64,000 nt of DNA from Polyangiaceae bacterium (lineage in GTDB: Bacteria; Myxococcota_A; Polyangia; Polyangiales; Polyangiaceae), in the NCBI GenBank assembly GCA_015075635.1, contig JABTUA010000001.1, positions 1,550,001 through 1,614,000 on the forward strand. Direction: 5' to 3'. Position numbers and translations under genes: made by a program. Positions 27,538 through 36,038 of this stretch are shown here, piece by piece. The notes beneath the pieces were generated by a model that was not told the DNA's origin, did not search any database, and saw nothing but the letters and a program-made list of their open reading frames with translations. How positions within the stretch are numbered: position 1 is the first letter of the stretch; each line of letters starts with the position of its first letter.

Positions 27538-29286
27538 ATGCTAGATTCCTTTCGCGAGCGGAAGCTCGAAGTCATCGAAACGCTGGGTAGCCTCTCGGAT
27601 CTGGCGCGCAGCGTGGGCGCCGCGTCGCTCGCCGATCGGGTGGACGCGGATCTGGTGAAGAAGCTGGAGCGGGACCGCTTCCACCTGGTCGTGGTCGGCG
27701 AGTTCAACCACGGCAAGAGCACGTTCGTGAACGCGCTGCTCGGCCGAGCCGTGCTGCCCGTCGGGGTCACGCCCACCACGGCGGTCATCCACCACATCGA
27801 GTGGGGTGACGAGCCGAGCTCCAAGGTCGTGCTCGCCTCGGGGCAAGAGCAGCCGCTGCCCTTCGAGGAGGTGAAGACCTTCGCCACCGGCGGCGCCCGC
27901 GCGGACGAGCCGGTGAGCTACGTGGAGGTGTGCCTGCCGGCGGAGCTCCTGCGCGAGCGCATCGTGCTGGTGGACACCCCCGGAGTGAACGATCTCTCGC
28001 TCACCCGGGCCGAGATCACCTATGGCTACATCCCGCGCTCGGACGCGGTGCTGTTCGTGCTCGACGCGGGGCAGCCGGTGAAGGAGAGCGAGCGGCTGTT
28101 CTTGGAACATCAGCTCATCGGCAAGAGCCGCGACAAGATCTTCTTCGTGGTCGCCAAGAGCGACATCTGGAACGCCGACGAGCGCGCCGAGGCCCTGGGC
28201 TACGTGAAGAACCGGCTGAGCGCGCTGGTCGAGGATCCCCCGGTGTTCCCCGTCAGCGCCCAAGCGGCGCTCGCCGGGCGCGCCGAGGAGAGCGGCGTCC
28301 CGGAGCTGGTGGACCACCTGATGCGCTTCCTGGCGGAGGAGCGCGGGCGCATCCTCCTGGACAACGCGCTGGGCGAGGGGCTGTCCGCCGCCGCAGTGCT
28401 CGGGCGCGGGGTGGACGCGCGGCGCCGCGCCGTGGCCATGAGCGCCGAGCAGCTCGCGCGTCGCATCGAGCTACTGGAGTCCGATCTGGCCGGGCACGCC
28501 GACACCATCGAGAAGCGGCGCCTGGACATCCGGGAAGAAGCCGGCGCCATCAAGGCGTGGGCGCGCCGTGATCTGGATCGCTTCTGCGACGACGTGGTGC
28601 GTCAGCTCCCGGGGATCTTGCAGCAGGCGAGCGGCGACGACCTGAAGCAGCACCTGGGGCCCTTCTTCGAGCACTCGTTCCGGCAGTGGGCGGAGCTCGA
28701 GACCCGGGAGATCGCCGCGGCGCTCGAGGCCCTCGGCGAGCGCATGGTCGCTCTGGTCAAGGACGACGCCCACGACGTGGGCAAGCGCGTGAGCGGCGCC
28801 ATGGGCGCGGACTTGAAGGCGCCGCCCATCGAGGTGGACCGCTTCGCCTACGACGTCGGCATCTTCGCCGTGCTCAGCCTCGGCATGGGCGTGATGTTCG
28901 CGAACGCCCTGCTCGGCGGGCTGCTCTTGGCGGCGGCGCCGGCCTTGGCGCTGTGGAACCGCGGCCGGACGGAGGCGGAGATCAAGAAGCGCGCGCTGGA
29001 GCTCGGGCCCGTGGTCCTGCGCGAGGCGGCGGCCAAGGTCGGCCCCAAGATCGACGAGATGGTGGACGAGTTCGCCAGCCGGCTGGACGAGTGGGTCGTG
29101 ACCGCAGGCCAGGAGCTGCACCGCGAGGTGATCGAGGTCCTGGCGGCCGTGCGCGCGGAGCGCGAGGCCGGTGCCAGCGACCGCGAGGCCGAGCTCGCCC
29201 GCTCGGAGCGGGACAGCGAGCGACTCTCGCAGCTGGGCGCCCGGCTCGAAGCTCTCCGGGGCAAGCTCAGAGGAGCCTCGGCGTGA
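27538..29286 (+). CDS. Bacterial dynamin-like GTPase
   Basis: A 582-residue membrane-remodelling GTPase. The G domain has GEFNHGKST (residues 54-62), DTPGVND near 150 and VAKSD near 200. Long helical segments follow, then a hydrophobic hairpin at about residues 438-468 (IFAVLSLGMGVMFANALLGG) that could insert in the membrane, then a C-terminal helical return arm. This is the layout of bacterial dynamin-like proteins. ATG 27538 is the start. Its stop overlaps the argH start (GTGA), so the two are coupled. The duplicated 125-bp unit lies immediately upstream. Confidence 0.88.
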   Translation: MLDSFRERKLEVIETLGSLSDLARSVGAASLADRVDADLVKKLERDRFHLVVVGEFNHGKSTFVNALLGRAVLPVGVTPTTAVIHHIEWGDEPSSKVVLASGQEQPLPFEEVKTFATGGARADEPVSYVEVCLPAELLRERIVLVDTPGVNDLSLTRAEITYGYIPRSDAVLFVLDAGQPVKESERLFLEHQLIGKSRDKIFFVVAKSDIWNADERAEALGYVKNRLSALVEDPPVFPVSAQAALAGRAEESGVPELVDHLMRFLAEERGRILLDNALGEGLSAAAVLGRGVDARRRAVAMSAEQLARRIELLESDLAGHADTIEKRRLDIREEAGAIKAWARRDLDRFCDDVVRQLPGILQQASGDDLKQHLGPFFEHSFRQWAELETREIAAALEALGERMVALVKDDAHDVGKRVSGAMGADLKAPPIEVDRFAYDVGIFAVLSLGMGVMFANALLGGLLLAAAPALALWNRGRTEAEIKKRALELGPVVLREAAAKVGPKIDEMVDEFASRLDEWVVTAGQELHREVIEVLAAVRAEREAGASDREAELARSERDSERLSQLGARLEALRGKLRGASA

Positions 29287-30659
29287 GCGTCGCGCGCGGA
29301 GGTCGGCTGGAAGCCTCCATCGACCTGGCGATGGAGGCGCTCAACACCAGCGTGGACGTGGACTCGGCGCTCTGGCGCGAAGACATCCAAGGGTCCATCG
29401 CGCACGCGCGGGGGCTCGGGCGCGCCGGCGTGATCGGCGCTGAAGAGGTCGAGGCGTTGGTGGCGGGGCTCGGCCAGGTCGCTCTGGAGATCGAGCGCGG
29501 CGAGCTCCGCTGGGACCGCGCCAAGGAAGACGTCCACATGAACATCGAGGCGCGCCTGACCGCCATCGTGGGACCCGTCGGCGGCAAGCTCCACACGGCG
29601 CGCTCTCGCAACGACCAGGTGGCGACCGACCTCCGGCTCTACGCCCGGCGTCGCGCGGAGGAGACCCTCGAAGCCCTCGCCGAGCTGGGTCGCGCCATCG
29701 TGGCTCGGGCGACGGACGAGATCGACACGCTGATGCCCTCCTACACGCACCTGCAACGCGCGCAGCCGAGTCGTCTCTCGCACCACCTGATGGCGTGGCA
29801 AGAGATGCTCTGGCGCGATCGCGGGCGCATCGCGGACGCGCTGGCTCGGCTGGACGAGTGCCCGCTCGGCGCGGGCGCGGTGGCCGGCACGGGCTTTCCT
29901 CTCGATCGCGAGGCCACCGCGCGGGAGCTCGGCTTCGCGCGCGCGACCCGGAACAGCATCGACGCCACCGGCAGCCGCGATTTCCTGATGGAGCTTTCCG
30001 GGGCGCTGGCGATCCTGGGCGTTCACCTGTCGCGGATCGGCGAGGAGATCGTGCTCTGGTCGAGCCAGGAGTTCGGCTTCATCAGCCTGAGCGATCAGTT
30101 CTCGACCAGCTCCAGCATGATGCCGCAGAAGAAGAACCCCGACGTGGCGGAGCTGGTGCGGGGCAAGGCGGCGCTCTTGATCGGCAGCGCGACAGCGCTG
30201 CTCGTGCTGGAGAAGAGCCTCTTCTTCGGCTACGGCCGCGATCTTCAGGAGGACAAGCGCCCGATCTTCGACGCCTTCGACAACGCGCTCGTCAGCGTGC
30301 GCGCGCTCACCGGCGCCATCGCCACCGCGACCTTCCGCCGCGAGCGCATGCGCGAGGCCCTCGGCGCGGGGCACGTGTGCGCGACCGACGTGGCGGACTT
30401 CCTGGTGAGCCAGGGCGTGCCGTTCCGCGAGGCCCACCACATCGTGGGCGCGATCGTGAAGCGGGCCGAGGAGCAGGGAGTGCAGATCGGTGAGCTGTCT
30501 CGCGAGGAGCTCTCGAAGGCTCACCCGGCTCTGGGCGGCGACGCGGTGGCCGCCGCGCTCGATCCGGCCGAGGCCGTGGAGCGGCGCCACGTCGTGGGCG
30601 GACCGGCGAAGGCCCGCGTGCTCGAGGCGATCAGCGACGCCCGCGCGCGCTGGGGCTGA
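29283..30659 (+). CDS. argH: Argininosuccinate lyase
   Basis: A 458-residue lyase that splits argininosuccinate to arginine and fumarate. The signature SSSMMPQKKNPD (about residues 276-287) carries the catalytic Ser loop; HTARSRNDQVATD, YTHLQRAQP and GAGAVAGTGFPLDR are also family blocks. GTG 29283 is inside the dynamin stop (GTGA) and gives the usual N-terminus. argG and other arg genes are not in the window. The 3' end overlaps the convergent gene by 29 nt. Confidence 0.97.
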   Translation: MSVARGGRLEASIDLAMEALNTSVDVDSALWREDIQGSIAHARGLGRAGVIGAEEVEALVAGLGQVALEIERGELRWDRAKEDVHMNIEARLTAIVGPVGGKLHTARSRNDQVATDLRLYARRRAEETLEALAELGRAIVARATDEIDTLMPSYTHLQRAQPSRLSHHLMAWQEMLWRDRGRIADALARLDECPLGAGAVAGTGFPLDREATARELGFARATRNSIDATGSRDFLMELSGALAILGVHLSRIGEEIVLWSSQEFGFISLSDQFSTSSSMMPQKKNPDVAELVRGKAALLIGSATALLVLEKSLFFGYGRDLQEDKRPIFDAFDNALVSVRALTGAIATATFRRERMREALGAGHVCATDVADFLVSQGVPFREAHHIVGAIVKRAEEQGVQIGELSREELSKAHPALGGDAVAAALDPAEAVERRHVVGGPAKARVLEAISDARARWG

Positions 30660-31668
30660 GCGCGCCGCTGGTCGAGCGCTGGCCCGGGCCCCAGAGCTCG
30701 AAGCGCGTGGAGCCCCGCCCCGGCTCGTCGAAGGCGCCGGCCTGCCAGAGCACGCCCGTGGTCAAGACGGCTGCGCCGACTCCGACCAGCGCCCAGCTGG
30801 CCCAGGCGGGAAAGCCCGGCTCCGGCGGCGGCTGCGGCGGACCGCTGTAGATCGCGCCGTCGTGGCGCCTCCACGGCATGAGCGGGCCGCACCAGGAGCC
30901 CCGGCACGACGCGATCTCGATGCCACCGCTCGCCGCCGGGCGCGCCACCGCCCAGCGCGCGCAGCCGACGTGGGCCGGTACCGAGACCTTTCCGCCGCTC
31001 ACGCGTACGTCGCCGAGATCGTCGAGGCTGCACGCGACCGGAGCCGGCAGCGGCAGCGCGAGGGCGCCGGCCTTCTCCACCGGCACCCAGCCGGCCCACA
31101 CCACCCGCCCGCGGCGCACGACGCGGACGTGGTGCTCGCCGGGCAAGAGCTCGAAGCGACGTCCGACGCGGTTGCCGTCGAAGTAGATCTGGTCCGAGGC
31201 GCGCGTGGAGAGCGAGACGCTCAAGAGCGGCGCGCTCGGTGCTCGTGCCTCGGCCGGCTCGCCGAAGGCGGTCGCGCGCTGGCCTTCGAGCGCCCGGGCG
31301 CGCGCCAAGAGCTGCGGGCGATCGTCCGGGGCAGTGCGCCCGGCGATGCTGGCTTCGATCTGCAGCGCCTCGGCGAGGAGCCACGCCGCCTGCGGCAAAG
31401 CCGGGTGCTCGCGCAAGCTCTGCTCGATCGCGCGCAGCCGCTCGCTCGCCGTCGCGTCGTCCAGGGAGCTCGCGGCGAGCCGCGCTTGGTCGAGCAGCTC
31501 CTCGAGCCTCTGAGCCAGCGCGTCGTCGTAGGGCAAGCCGGCGGGGGCATCCGTGGCGGGTGGCTCGAGCTCCACCCAGCGCGCGCGCGCCCAGGAGTCG
31601 AGCTCCGGCTCGTGGCTGGCTTGCGCCGCGGAGGTCCCGAGCCAGATCAGCACGAGCGCCTTGCTCAA
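30631..31668 (-). CDS. Secreted PEGA-like protein with C-terminal membrane helix
   Basis: A 345-residue exported protein of unknown function. A signal peptide covers about residues 1-18. Helical repeats follow (to about 125), then a beta-rich PEGA-like segment with IYFDGNRVGR and LLPGEHHVRVVRRGRVVW, and a Pro-rich stretch before a helix WALVGVGAAVLTTGVLW near residue 300. PEGA domains are common in myxobacterial envelope proteins. The best start is TTG 31668. It overlaps argH by 29 nt. Confidence 0.65.
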   Translation of the reverse strand: MSKALVLIWLGTSAAQASHEPELDSWARARWVELEPPATDAPAGLPYDDALAQRLEELLDQARLAASSLDDATASERLRAIEQSLREHPALPQAAWLLAEALQIEASIAGRTAPDDRPQLLARARALEGQRATAFGEPAEARAPSAPLLSVSLSTRASDQIYFDGNRVGRRFELLPGEHHVRVVRRGRVVWAGWVPVEKAGALALPLPAPVACSLDDLGDVRVSGGKVSVPAHVGCARWAVARPAASGGIEIASCRGSWCGPLMPWRRHDGAIYSGPPQPPPEPGFPAWASWALVGVGAAVLTTGVLWQAGAFDEPGRGSTRFELWGPGQRSTSGALSPSARGRR

Positions 31669-31743
31669 CGCCCGCTCCGAGCCTCCCGGGAATTCCCGGG
31701 TGTCCAGCGCGGGGGCGCTGCGCTAGAGTCATCCCTCCGCGCC

Positions 31744-32469
31744 ATGCAGCTTGATTTCGCCGCTCGTGAGCTCACGATCAAGCTCGTCTACTACGGCCCG
31801 GCCCTGAGCGGAAAGACGACGAACCTCCAGGCGCTGCACGAGGCCGCGGATCCGACGATTACCGGCCGGCTGATGACGCTGGAGACCCGGGACGACCGCA
31901 CCTTGTTCTTCGACCTGTTGCCCTTCACCTTCCGGGACAAGGGCGGGCTCTCGGTGCGGTTGAAGGTGTTCACGGTCCCGGGCCAGGTGATCCACGCCTC
32001 GACCCGGCGGCTGGTGTTGCAGGGTGCCGACGGCATCGCCTTCATCGCCGACTCGCAGGTGGCCGAGACGGAGAACAACGCCACCGCGTTCGTGGACCTG
32101 AAGGAGAACCTCAAGACCTACGGCCTGACGCTCAAGCAGATCCCGCTGATCATCCAGTTCAACAAGCGTGACCTGCCGGCGGTGCGCAGCGACGAGGAGA
32201 TCGCCTCGCTCGCAGCGCAGGGTCGAGAGCCCGTGTACCTGGCGGTGGCGACGCGTGGCGAGGGCGTGGTCGAGAGCTTCATCGGTCTGCTCTATCTGAC
32301 CTGGAGCGCGCTCGACGCCGAGCACGACTTGAACCGCAAGTTCGGGTTCGACTCTACGGCCTTCCTCGAGTCCGTCGCGCAGCGGCTCGGCCACGACCGG
32401 CCGCTCGCGGACGTGCTCGGTGCCTGTGTGGGCGGCGCGCTCGAGGTGCTCAGACCGGAGGGAGAGTGA
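31744..32469 (+). CDS. MglA-like small GTPase
   Basis: A 241-residue Ras-like GTPase of the MglA group. P-loop GPALSGKTTN is at residues 18-27; the G3 region TVPGQVIHASTRRLVLQGAD with IADSQ and the G4 NKRDLP are as in MglA, which sets cell polarity and drives gliding in myxobacteria. It has a C-terminal extension of about 40 residues. No MglB partner is adjacent. Its TGA overlaps the histidine kinase start, so the two are translationally coupled, which links polarity to two-component signalling. Confidence 0.88.
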   Translation: MQLDFAARELTIKLVYYGPALSGKTTNLQALHEAADPTITGRLMTLETRDDRTLFFDLLPFTFRDKGGLSVRLKVFTVPGQVIHASTRRLVLQGADGIAFIADSQVAETENNATAFVDLKENLKTYGLTLKQIPLIIQFNKRDLPAVRSDEEIASLAAQGREPVYLAVATRGEGVVESFIGLLYLTWSALDAEHDLNRKFGFDSTAFLESVAQRLGHDRPLADVLGACVGGALEVLRPEGE

Positions 32470-33887
32470 TGGCCGAGGCCCCGGTCACTCTGCTGGACGA
32501 GCTCACCATGGGCCGTTCGGTCGAGCTCGAGAGCCTGGTGGACAAAGGCGCGCTCCGCGAGATGGCCGAGAGCGCGCGGGAGCTGTTCGGTGTTTCGCTG
32601 CGCATCTTCAGCGAAAGCGGCAACCTGCTCGCCGACGCGAGTGGGGAGCCTCCGCTCTACGCCTACCTGGACGAGCACAAAGCCGGGCGGGACGCGCTGG
32701 CGTCGGTGATCTCCGCGGTGAAATCCCTGGAGCCGGAGCCTGACACCGAGGCGGATCTGACCTGCGTGACCGGCGCACGCTACATCGTCCGCGCCATCAG
32801 CTACGACGGGCGGCGGCTCGGGCGGCTGATCCTCGGGCCCTACCGCGACCCAGCGGCTCCGGGCCCGAGCGCGGAGCTCACCCGGCTGGACGCCGGCATC
32901 GACGGCGCGCGGGTCGCGAGCGCCTGGCTGGAGCTTCCGGCGTTTCCCGATCAGCAGGCGCGGCGCATCGTTCGCCACCTGTGCCACGCCCTCGACCTGA
33001 TCCTGTTCTCCGGCCACAAGGCCTTGCTCACCAGCAACATGCACCTGATGAGCGTGCAGGAGAGCTACCGCGAGCTCGCCGACAAGAACGCGAAGCTGCA
33101 GCACGCCTTCGACCGGCTCAAGGAGCTCGATCGGCTCAAGAGCAACTTCCTCGGCACCGTCTCTCACGAGCTGCGCACGCCGCTCACCAGCATCATCGGC
33201 TACAGCGAGATGCTGAAGGAAGGCATCGCCGGCGAGCTGACGAAGGAGCAGCAGGAGTTCGTGCACACCATCCACGAGAAGGGCGAGCAGCTGCTCGGCC
33301 TGATCAAGGGGTTGCTCGACCTGTCGAAGCTCGAGAGCGGGACGATGAGCCTGCGCAAGGCGGAGATCGACATCGTGCCGCTGATCCGAGACGTGGCGCA
33401 GACCCTGGCTCCGGCCGCGCGCAAGAAGCTGGTGGAGATCAGCGTCGAGTCCGAACCAGGCCTGCCCACGGTGTGGGCGGACGTCGAGCGCTTGCGGCAG
33501 GTGTTCCTGAACCTGAGCGAGAACGCGCTGAAATTCACCCCGGAGCAGGGCCGCGTGACGCTCTCGGTCCGGGCCTCGGTGCTGGAGCGCCGCGCTGACG
33601 ACGAGGGCCGAGGCCTGGTGCTCTTCAGCACCAAGCGCCCGGCCATCGAGGTGCGGGTCATCGACACTGGCATCGGCGTGCCCGACGCGGAGAAGGAGCG
33701 CGTGTTCGACGCCTTCTACCAGGTGGACGGCAGCGCGACCCGGGAGCACGAGGGCACCGGGCTCGGCCTGTCCATCGTGCGGCGCCTGATCGACGCCCAC
33801 GACGGCACCGTGCGAGTCGAGGACAACGTGCCGCGGGGCGCGGTATTCGTGGTGACCATCCCGTGTCGTCGCACCACCATCGCCTGA
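32469..33887 (+). CDS. Histidine kinase with PocR-like sensory domain
   Basis: A 472-residue sensor kinase without membrane helices. Residues 18-180 resemble a PocR-type ligand-binding domain (VDKGALREMAESARELFGVS and later HLCHALDLIL). A coiled helix leads to the HisKA domain with the phospho-accepting His in VSHELRTPL (about residue 231). The HATPase domain has NLSENALKF, DTGIGVPD and GTGLGLSIV. No response regulator is adjacent. ATG 32469 overlaps the MglA-like stop; GTG 32466 is alternative. The 3' end overlaps thiL by 25 nt. Confidence 0.9.
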   Translation: MAEAPVTLLDELTMGRSVELESLVDKGALREMAESARELFGVSLRIFSESGNLLADASGEPPLYAYLDEHKAGRDALASVISAVKSLEPEPDTEADLTCVTGARYIVRAISYDGRRLGRLILGPYRDPAAPGPSAELTRLDAGIDGARVASAWLELPAFPDQQARRIVRHLCHALDLILFSGHKALLTSNMHLMSVQESYRELADKNAKLQHAFDRLKELDRLKSNFLGTVSHELRTPLTSIIGYSEMLKEGIAGELTKEQQEFVHTIHEKGEQLLGLIKGLLDLSKLESGTMSLRKAEIDIVPLIRDVAQTLAPAARKKLVEISVESEPGLPTVWADVERLRQVFLNLSENALKFTPEQGRVTLSVRASVLERRADDEGRGLVLFSTKRPAIEVRVIDTGIGVPDAEKERVFDAFYQVDGSATREHEGTGLGLSIVRRLIDAHDGTVRVEDNVPRGAVFVVTIPCRRTTIA

Positions 33888-34819
33888 GCGAGCTCGAGGC
33901 GATCGCGCTGCTCGAGCGCGCGCTCTCGACAGGCAAGCCCGCGGGGCACGTCGAGCTCGGCATCGGCGACGACGCGGCGGTCCTGCGCTTCGGTCGCGAG
34001 CGATTGGTCTGGACCGTGGATGCCTGCGTCGAGGGTGTGCACTTCGACCGGCGCTGGCTCAGCCTCGAAGATCTCGGCTGGCGCGCGCTGATGGCGGCGG
34101 CCAGCGACCTCGCGGCGATGGGTGCCACGCCCGTGGCGGCGCTCTGCCAGCTCGCGCTGCCGAAGTCCGTCGGCCGCGCGGAGCTCGCCCAGCTCTCGCG
34201 CGGGCAGGCGGCGGCCGCCCGCGCCATCGATTGCCCGGTGATCGGGGGCAACATCTCGCGGGCACCCGAGCTCTCGCTGGTGACGACGGTGCTGGGCCGA
34301 GCGAAGCGTCCGCTCCTGCGCTCGGGGGCGCGCGTCGGCGATCGGCTGATCCTGGTCGGCGAGGTCGGTCGCGCGGCGCTCGGGCTCCGCCTCCTCCAGG
34401 CCGGGCGGCGGGGGCGCTCGCCGTGGGCGGAGGCGTGGCGGCGCCCGGTCGCGTTGATCGACCACGGGCGCGCGCTGGCCAAGACGGCGCACGCTGCCAT
34501 CGACATCTCGGACGGCCTGGCCGGCGACGCCGCGCACCTCGGTCGGGCGAGCCGCGTGCGGGTGGTGCTCGAAGAGCGCGCCCTCTGCCAGACCCTGGAC
34601 GCGAGCTTCCGCCGCGCCGCACTGCGCATCGGAGCGAGCGCGCTCGAGCTGGCGCTCCACGGCGGCGAAGACTACGCGCTCCTCTGCGCCGTTGCGCGGT
34701 GCCCCCGCGGTGCTCGACACATCGGACGCGTCGAACGCGGCGCCGGCGTCTGGCTCGAAGGCGACGACGGCTCACGCACGCGCATCACGCGCGGCGGGTT
34801 CGATCACTTGGTACGCTGA
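33863..34819 (+). CDS. thiL: Thiamine-monophosphate kinase
   Basis: A 318-residue ThiL that phosphorylates thiamine monophosphate to the active diphosphate. Family motifs are visible: GIGDDAAVL, EGVHFDRRW, DLAAMGATP, GGNISRAPEL and the C-terminal DISDGLAGDAAHL. GTG 33863 is the start and overlaps the histidine kinase by 25 nt. It ends the MglA-kinase-ThiL transcript and converges with the lipoprotein gene. Confidence 0.95.
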   Translation: MSSHHHRLSELEAIALLERALSTGKPAGHVELGIGDDAAVLRFGRERLVWTVDACVEGVHFDRRWLSLEDLGWRALMAAASDLAAMGATPVAALCQLALPKSVGRAELAQLSRGQAAAARAIDCPVIGGNISRAPELSLVTTVLGRAKRPLLRSGARVGDRLILVGEVGRAALGLRLLQAGRRGRSPWAEAWRRPVALIDHGRALAKTAHAAIDISDGLAGDAAHLGRASRVRVVLEERALCQTLDASFRRAALRIGASALELALHGGEDYALLCAVARCPRGARHIGRVERGAGVWLEGDDGSRTRITRGGFDHLVR

Positions 34820-34821
34820 GC

Positions 34822-35262
34822 TCACCGACAGGCGGCCGGCATCCCGGCGCCCTTGAGCGCACCGGAGACGATGCCCACGACGCTGGCCTTGTCCTTGCCC
34901 TGCGCGACGGCGGCGTGACACGCCGCGGCGGCCTGCGTCATGTAAACGTTCGTGGGCGGAGGCGCGCTGGCGGCGTTCTGCGTGAGCGCGTTGCAGCACG
35001 CCTTGAGGCTGGCGGCCGGGACGCCGACGCCTTTCTTCGCGTCCGAAGCGTCGCCGTCGTCCGCGTCGCCGTCGTCGCCGGCGTCTTCGACCTCGAGCAC
35101 CACGGGAGCGCTGGGAGTCGTCGCCGGGGCAGCAGAGGGCAAGGGCGGCGGCGGCTCGTCCTTCTTGCAGCCGGAGTAGAGCGCCACACCCAGAGGCAGC
35201 ATCAGCCCGAGAGCGATGGGGGCGAGGAGCGTACGCGTCACGGGTTCTGAAGCCTTGTTCAT
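34822..35262 (-). CDS. Lipoprotein with Cys-Cys motif, paralogue 1
   Basis: A 146-residue lipoprotein (signal ending ALYSGC), Pro/Ala linker and an acidic stretch (EDAGDDGDADDGDAS). The C-terminal 60 residues hold ACCNAL, AAAACHAAV and a final AAC, a four-cysteine helical domain. The downstream gene at 35360 has the same domain, so they are paralogues. Function unknown. It lies 97 nt upstream of that paralogue on the same strand. Confidence 0.7.
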   Translation of the reverse strand: MNKASEPVTRTLLAPIALGLMLPLGVALYSGCKKDEPPPPLPSAAPATTPSAPVVLEVEDAGDDGDADDGDASDAKKGVGVPAASLKACCNALTQNAASAPPPTNVYMTQAAAACHAAVAQGKDKASVVGIVSGALKGAGMPAACR

Positions 35263-35359
35263 CGGGTCCTCCGAAACGGTCCTCCCTCTTCAGGGACTTC
35301 CAAGGGTCGTATCGAGTCAGACGGGGGTCAGGGGCAAACGATTTGAAATCTGTTGGAGC

Positions 35360-35908
35360 TCAGCATCCGCCCGGGATGGGCACACCCGTGAGCTGGGCGC
35401 GGATGGTGGTCCTGGCGGAGGTCGCGTCGGCCGCGCCCTTCTTCACACTGGCGGCGATGCCGCTGCACACGGCGGCGGCTGACTTGTACTTGTTGGTGTG
35501 CGGGCTGGTCTTCTTCGACTCCGCGGCGAGCGCCGCGCAACACGCCTCCACGGCCTTGGCGTCGGCGGCGGCGTTGCTCGCCGGCTTGGCCGCGTCGACG
35601 GCCGCGTCAGCGACGCTCGCGTCCTTCACGGTCCCGGCGTCCTTGAGCTGCGTGCCGGCGTCGACGGTCACCTTGGTGGTGGTCGTCGCCACGGGCTTGG
35701 GGGTGTCCGCGGCCGGCTCGGGGCTGGCGCTCGGAGCCGGCTCCTCTGCCTTGGGTGCCTCGGGAGTCGCGGCGGGCGGTGCTTCCGGCACCGGCGCCGC
35801 GGTGGGTGTGGCTTCGCTGCTGCTCTTCTTGCAGGCCAGGAGCGCGAGCACGACGAGCGCGCCTGCGAACACCCCGGCCCGAGCGCTGAGCTTCCCTTGG
35901 TTCAGCAT
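35360..35908 (-). CDS. Lipoprotein with Cys-Cys motif, paralogue 2
   Basis: A 182-residue lipoprotein (signal ALVVLALLAC), a long Pro/Ala/Glu linker and an Asp/Ala-rich stretch. The C-terminal domain has EACCAAL, AAVCSGIA and a terminal GGC, matching the paralogue at 34822 in cysteine order. ATG 35908 gives the lipoprotein signal; the frame extends to 35989 but adds a basic leader. nrdJ lies upstream on the same strand. Confidence 0.7.
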   Translation of the reverse strand: MLNQGKLSARAGVFAGALVVLALLACKKSSSEATPTAAPVPEAPPAATPEAPKAEEPAPSASPEPAADTPKPVATTTTKVTVDAGTQLKDAGTVKDASVADAAVDAAKPASNAAADAKAVEACCAALAAESKKTSPHTNKYKSAAAVCSGIAASVKKGAADATSARTTIRAQLTGVPIPGGC

Positions 35909-36038
35909 CGGGGATTCTTTTACCAGGAATTTCCCGGTTTGGAGATTCTTCTCGAGCCGAGAACGCCCGCGGATGGCGAGGCCTTTCACCAGCGGCTGGC
36001 GAATTGGGCCCCGCGGCCGGCCGGACCCGGCAAGTCCC

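Noticed and set aside
27116..27544. Two open frames across the duplicated 125-bp unit
   Set aside because: They stay open because the period is a multiple of three; copy differences change amino acids and no start or family supports coding.
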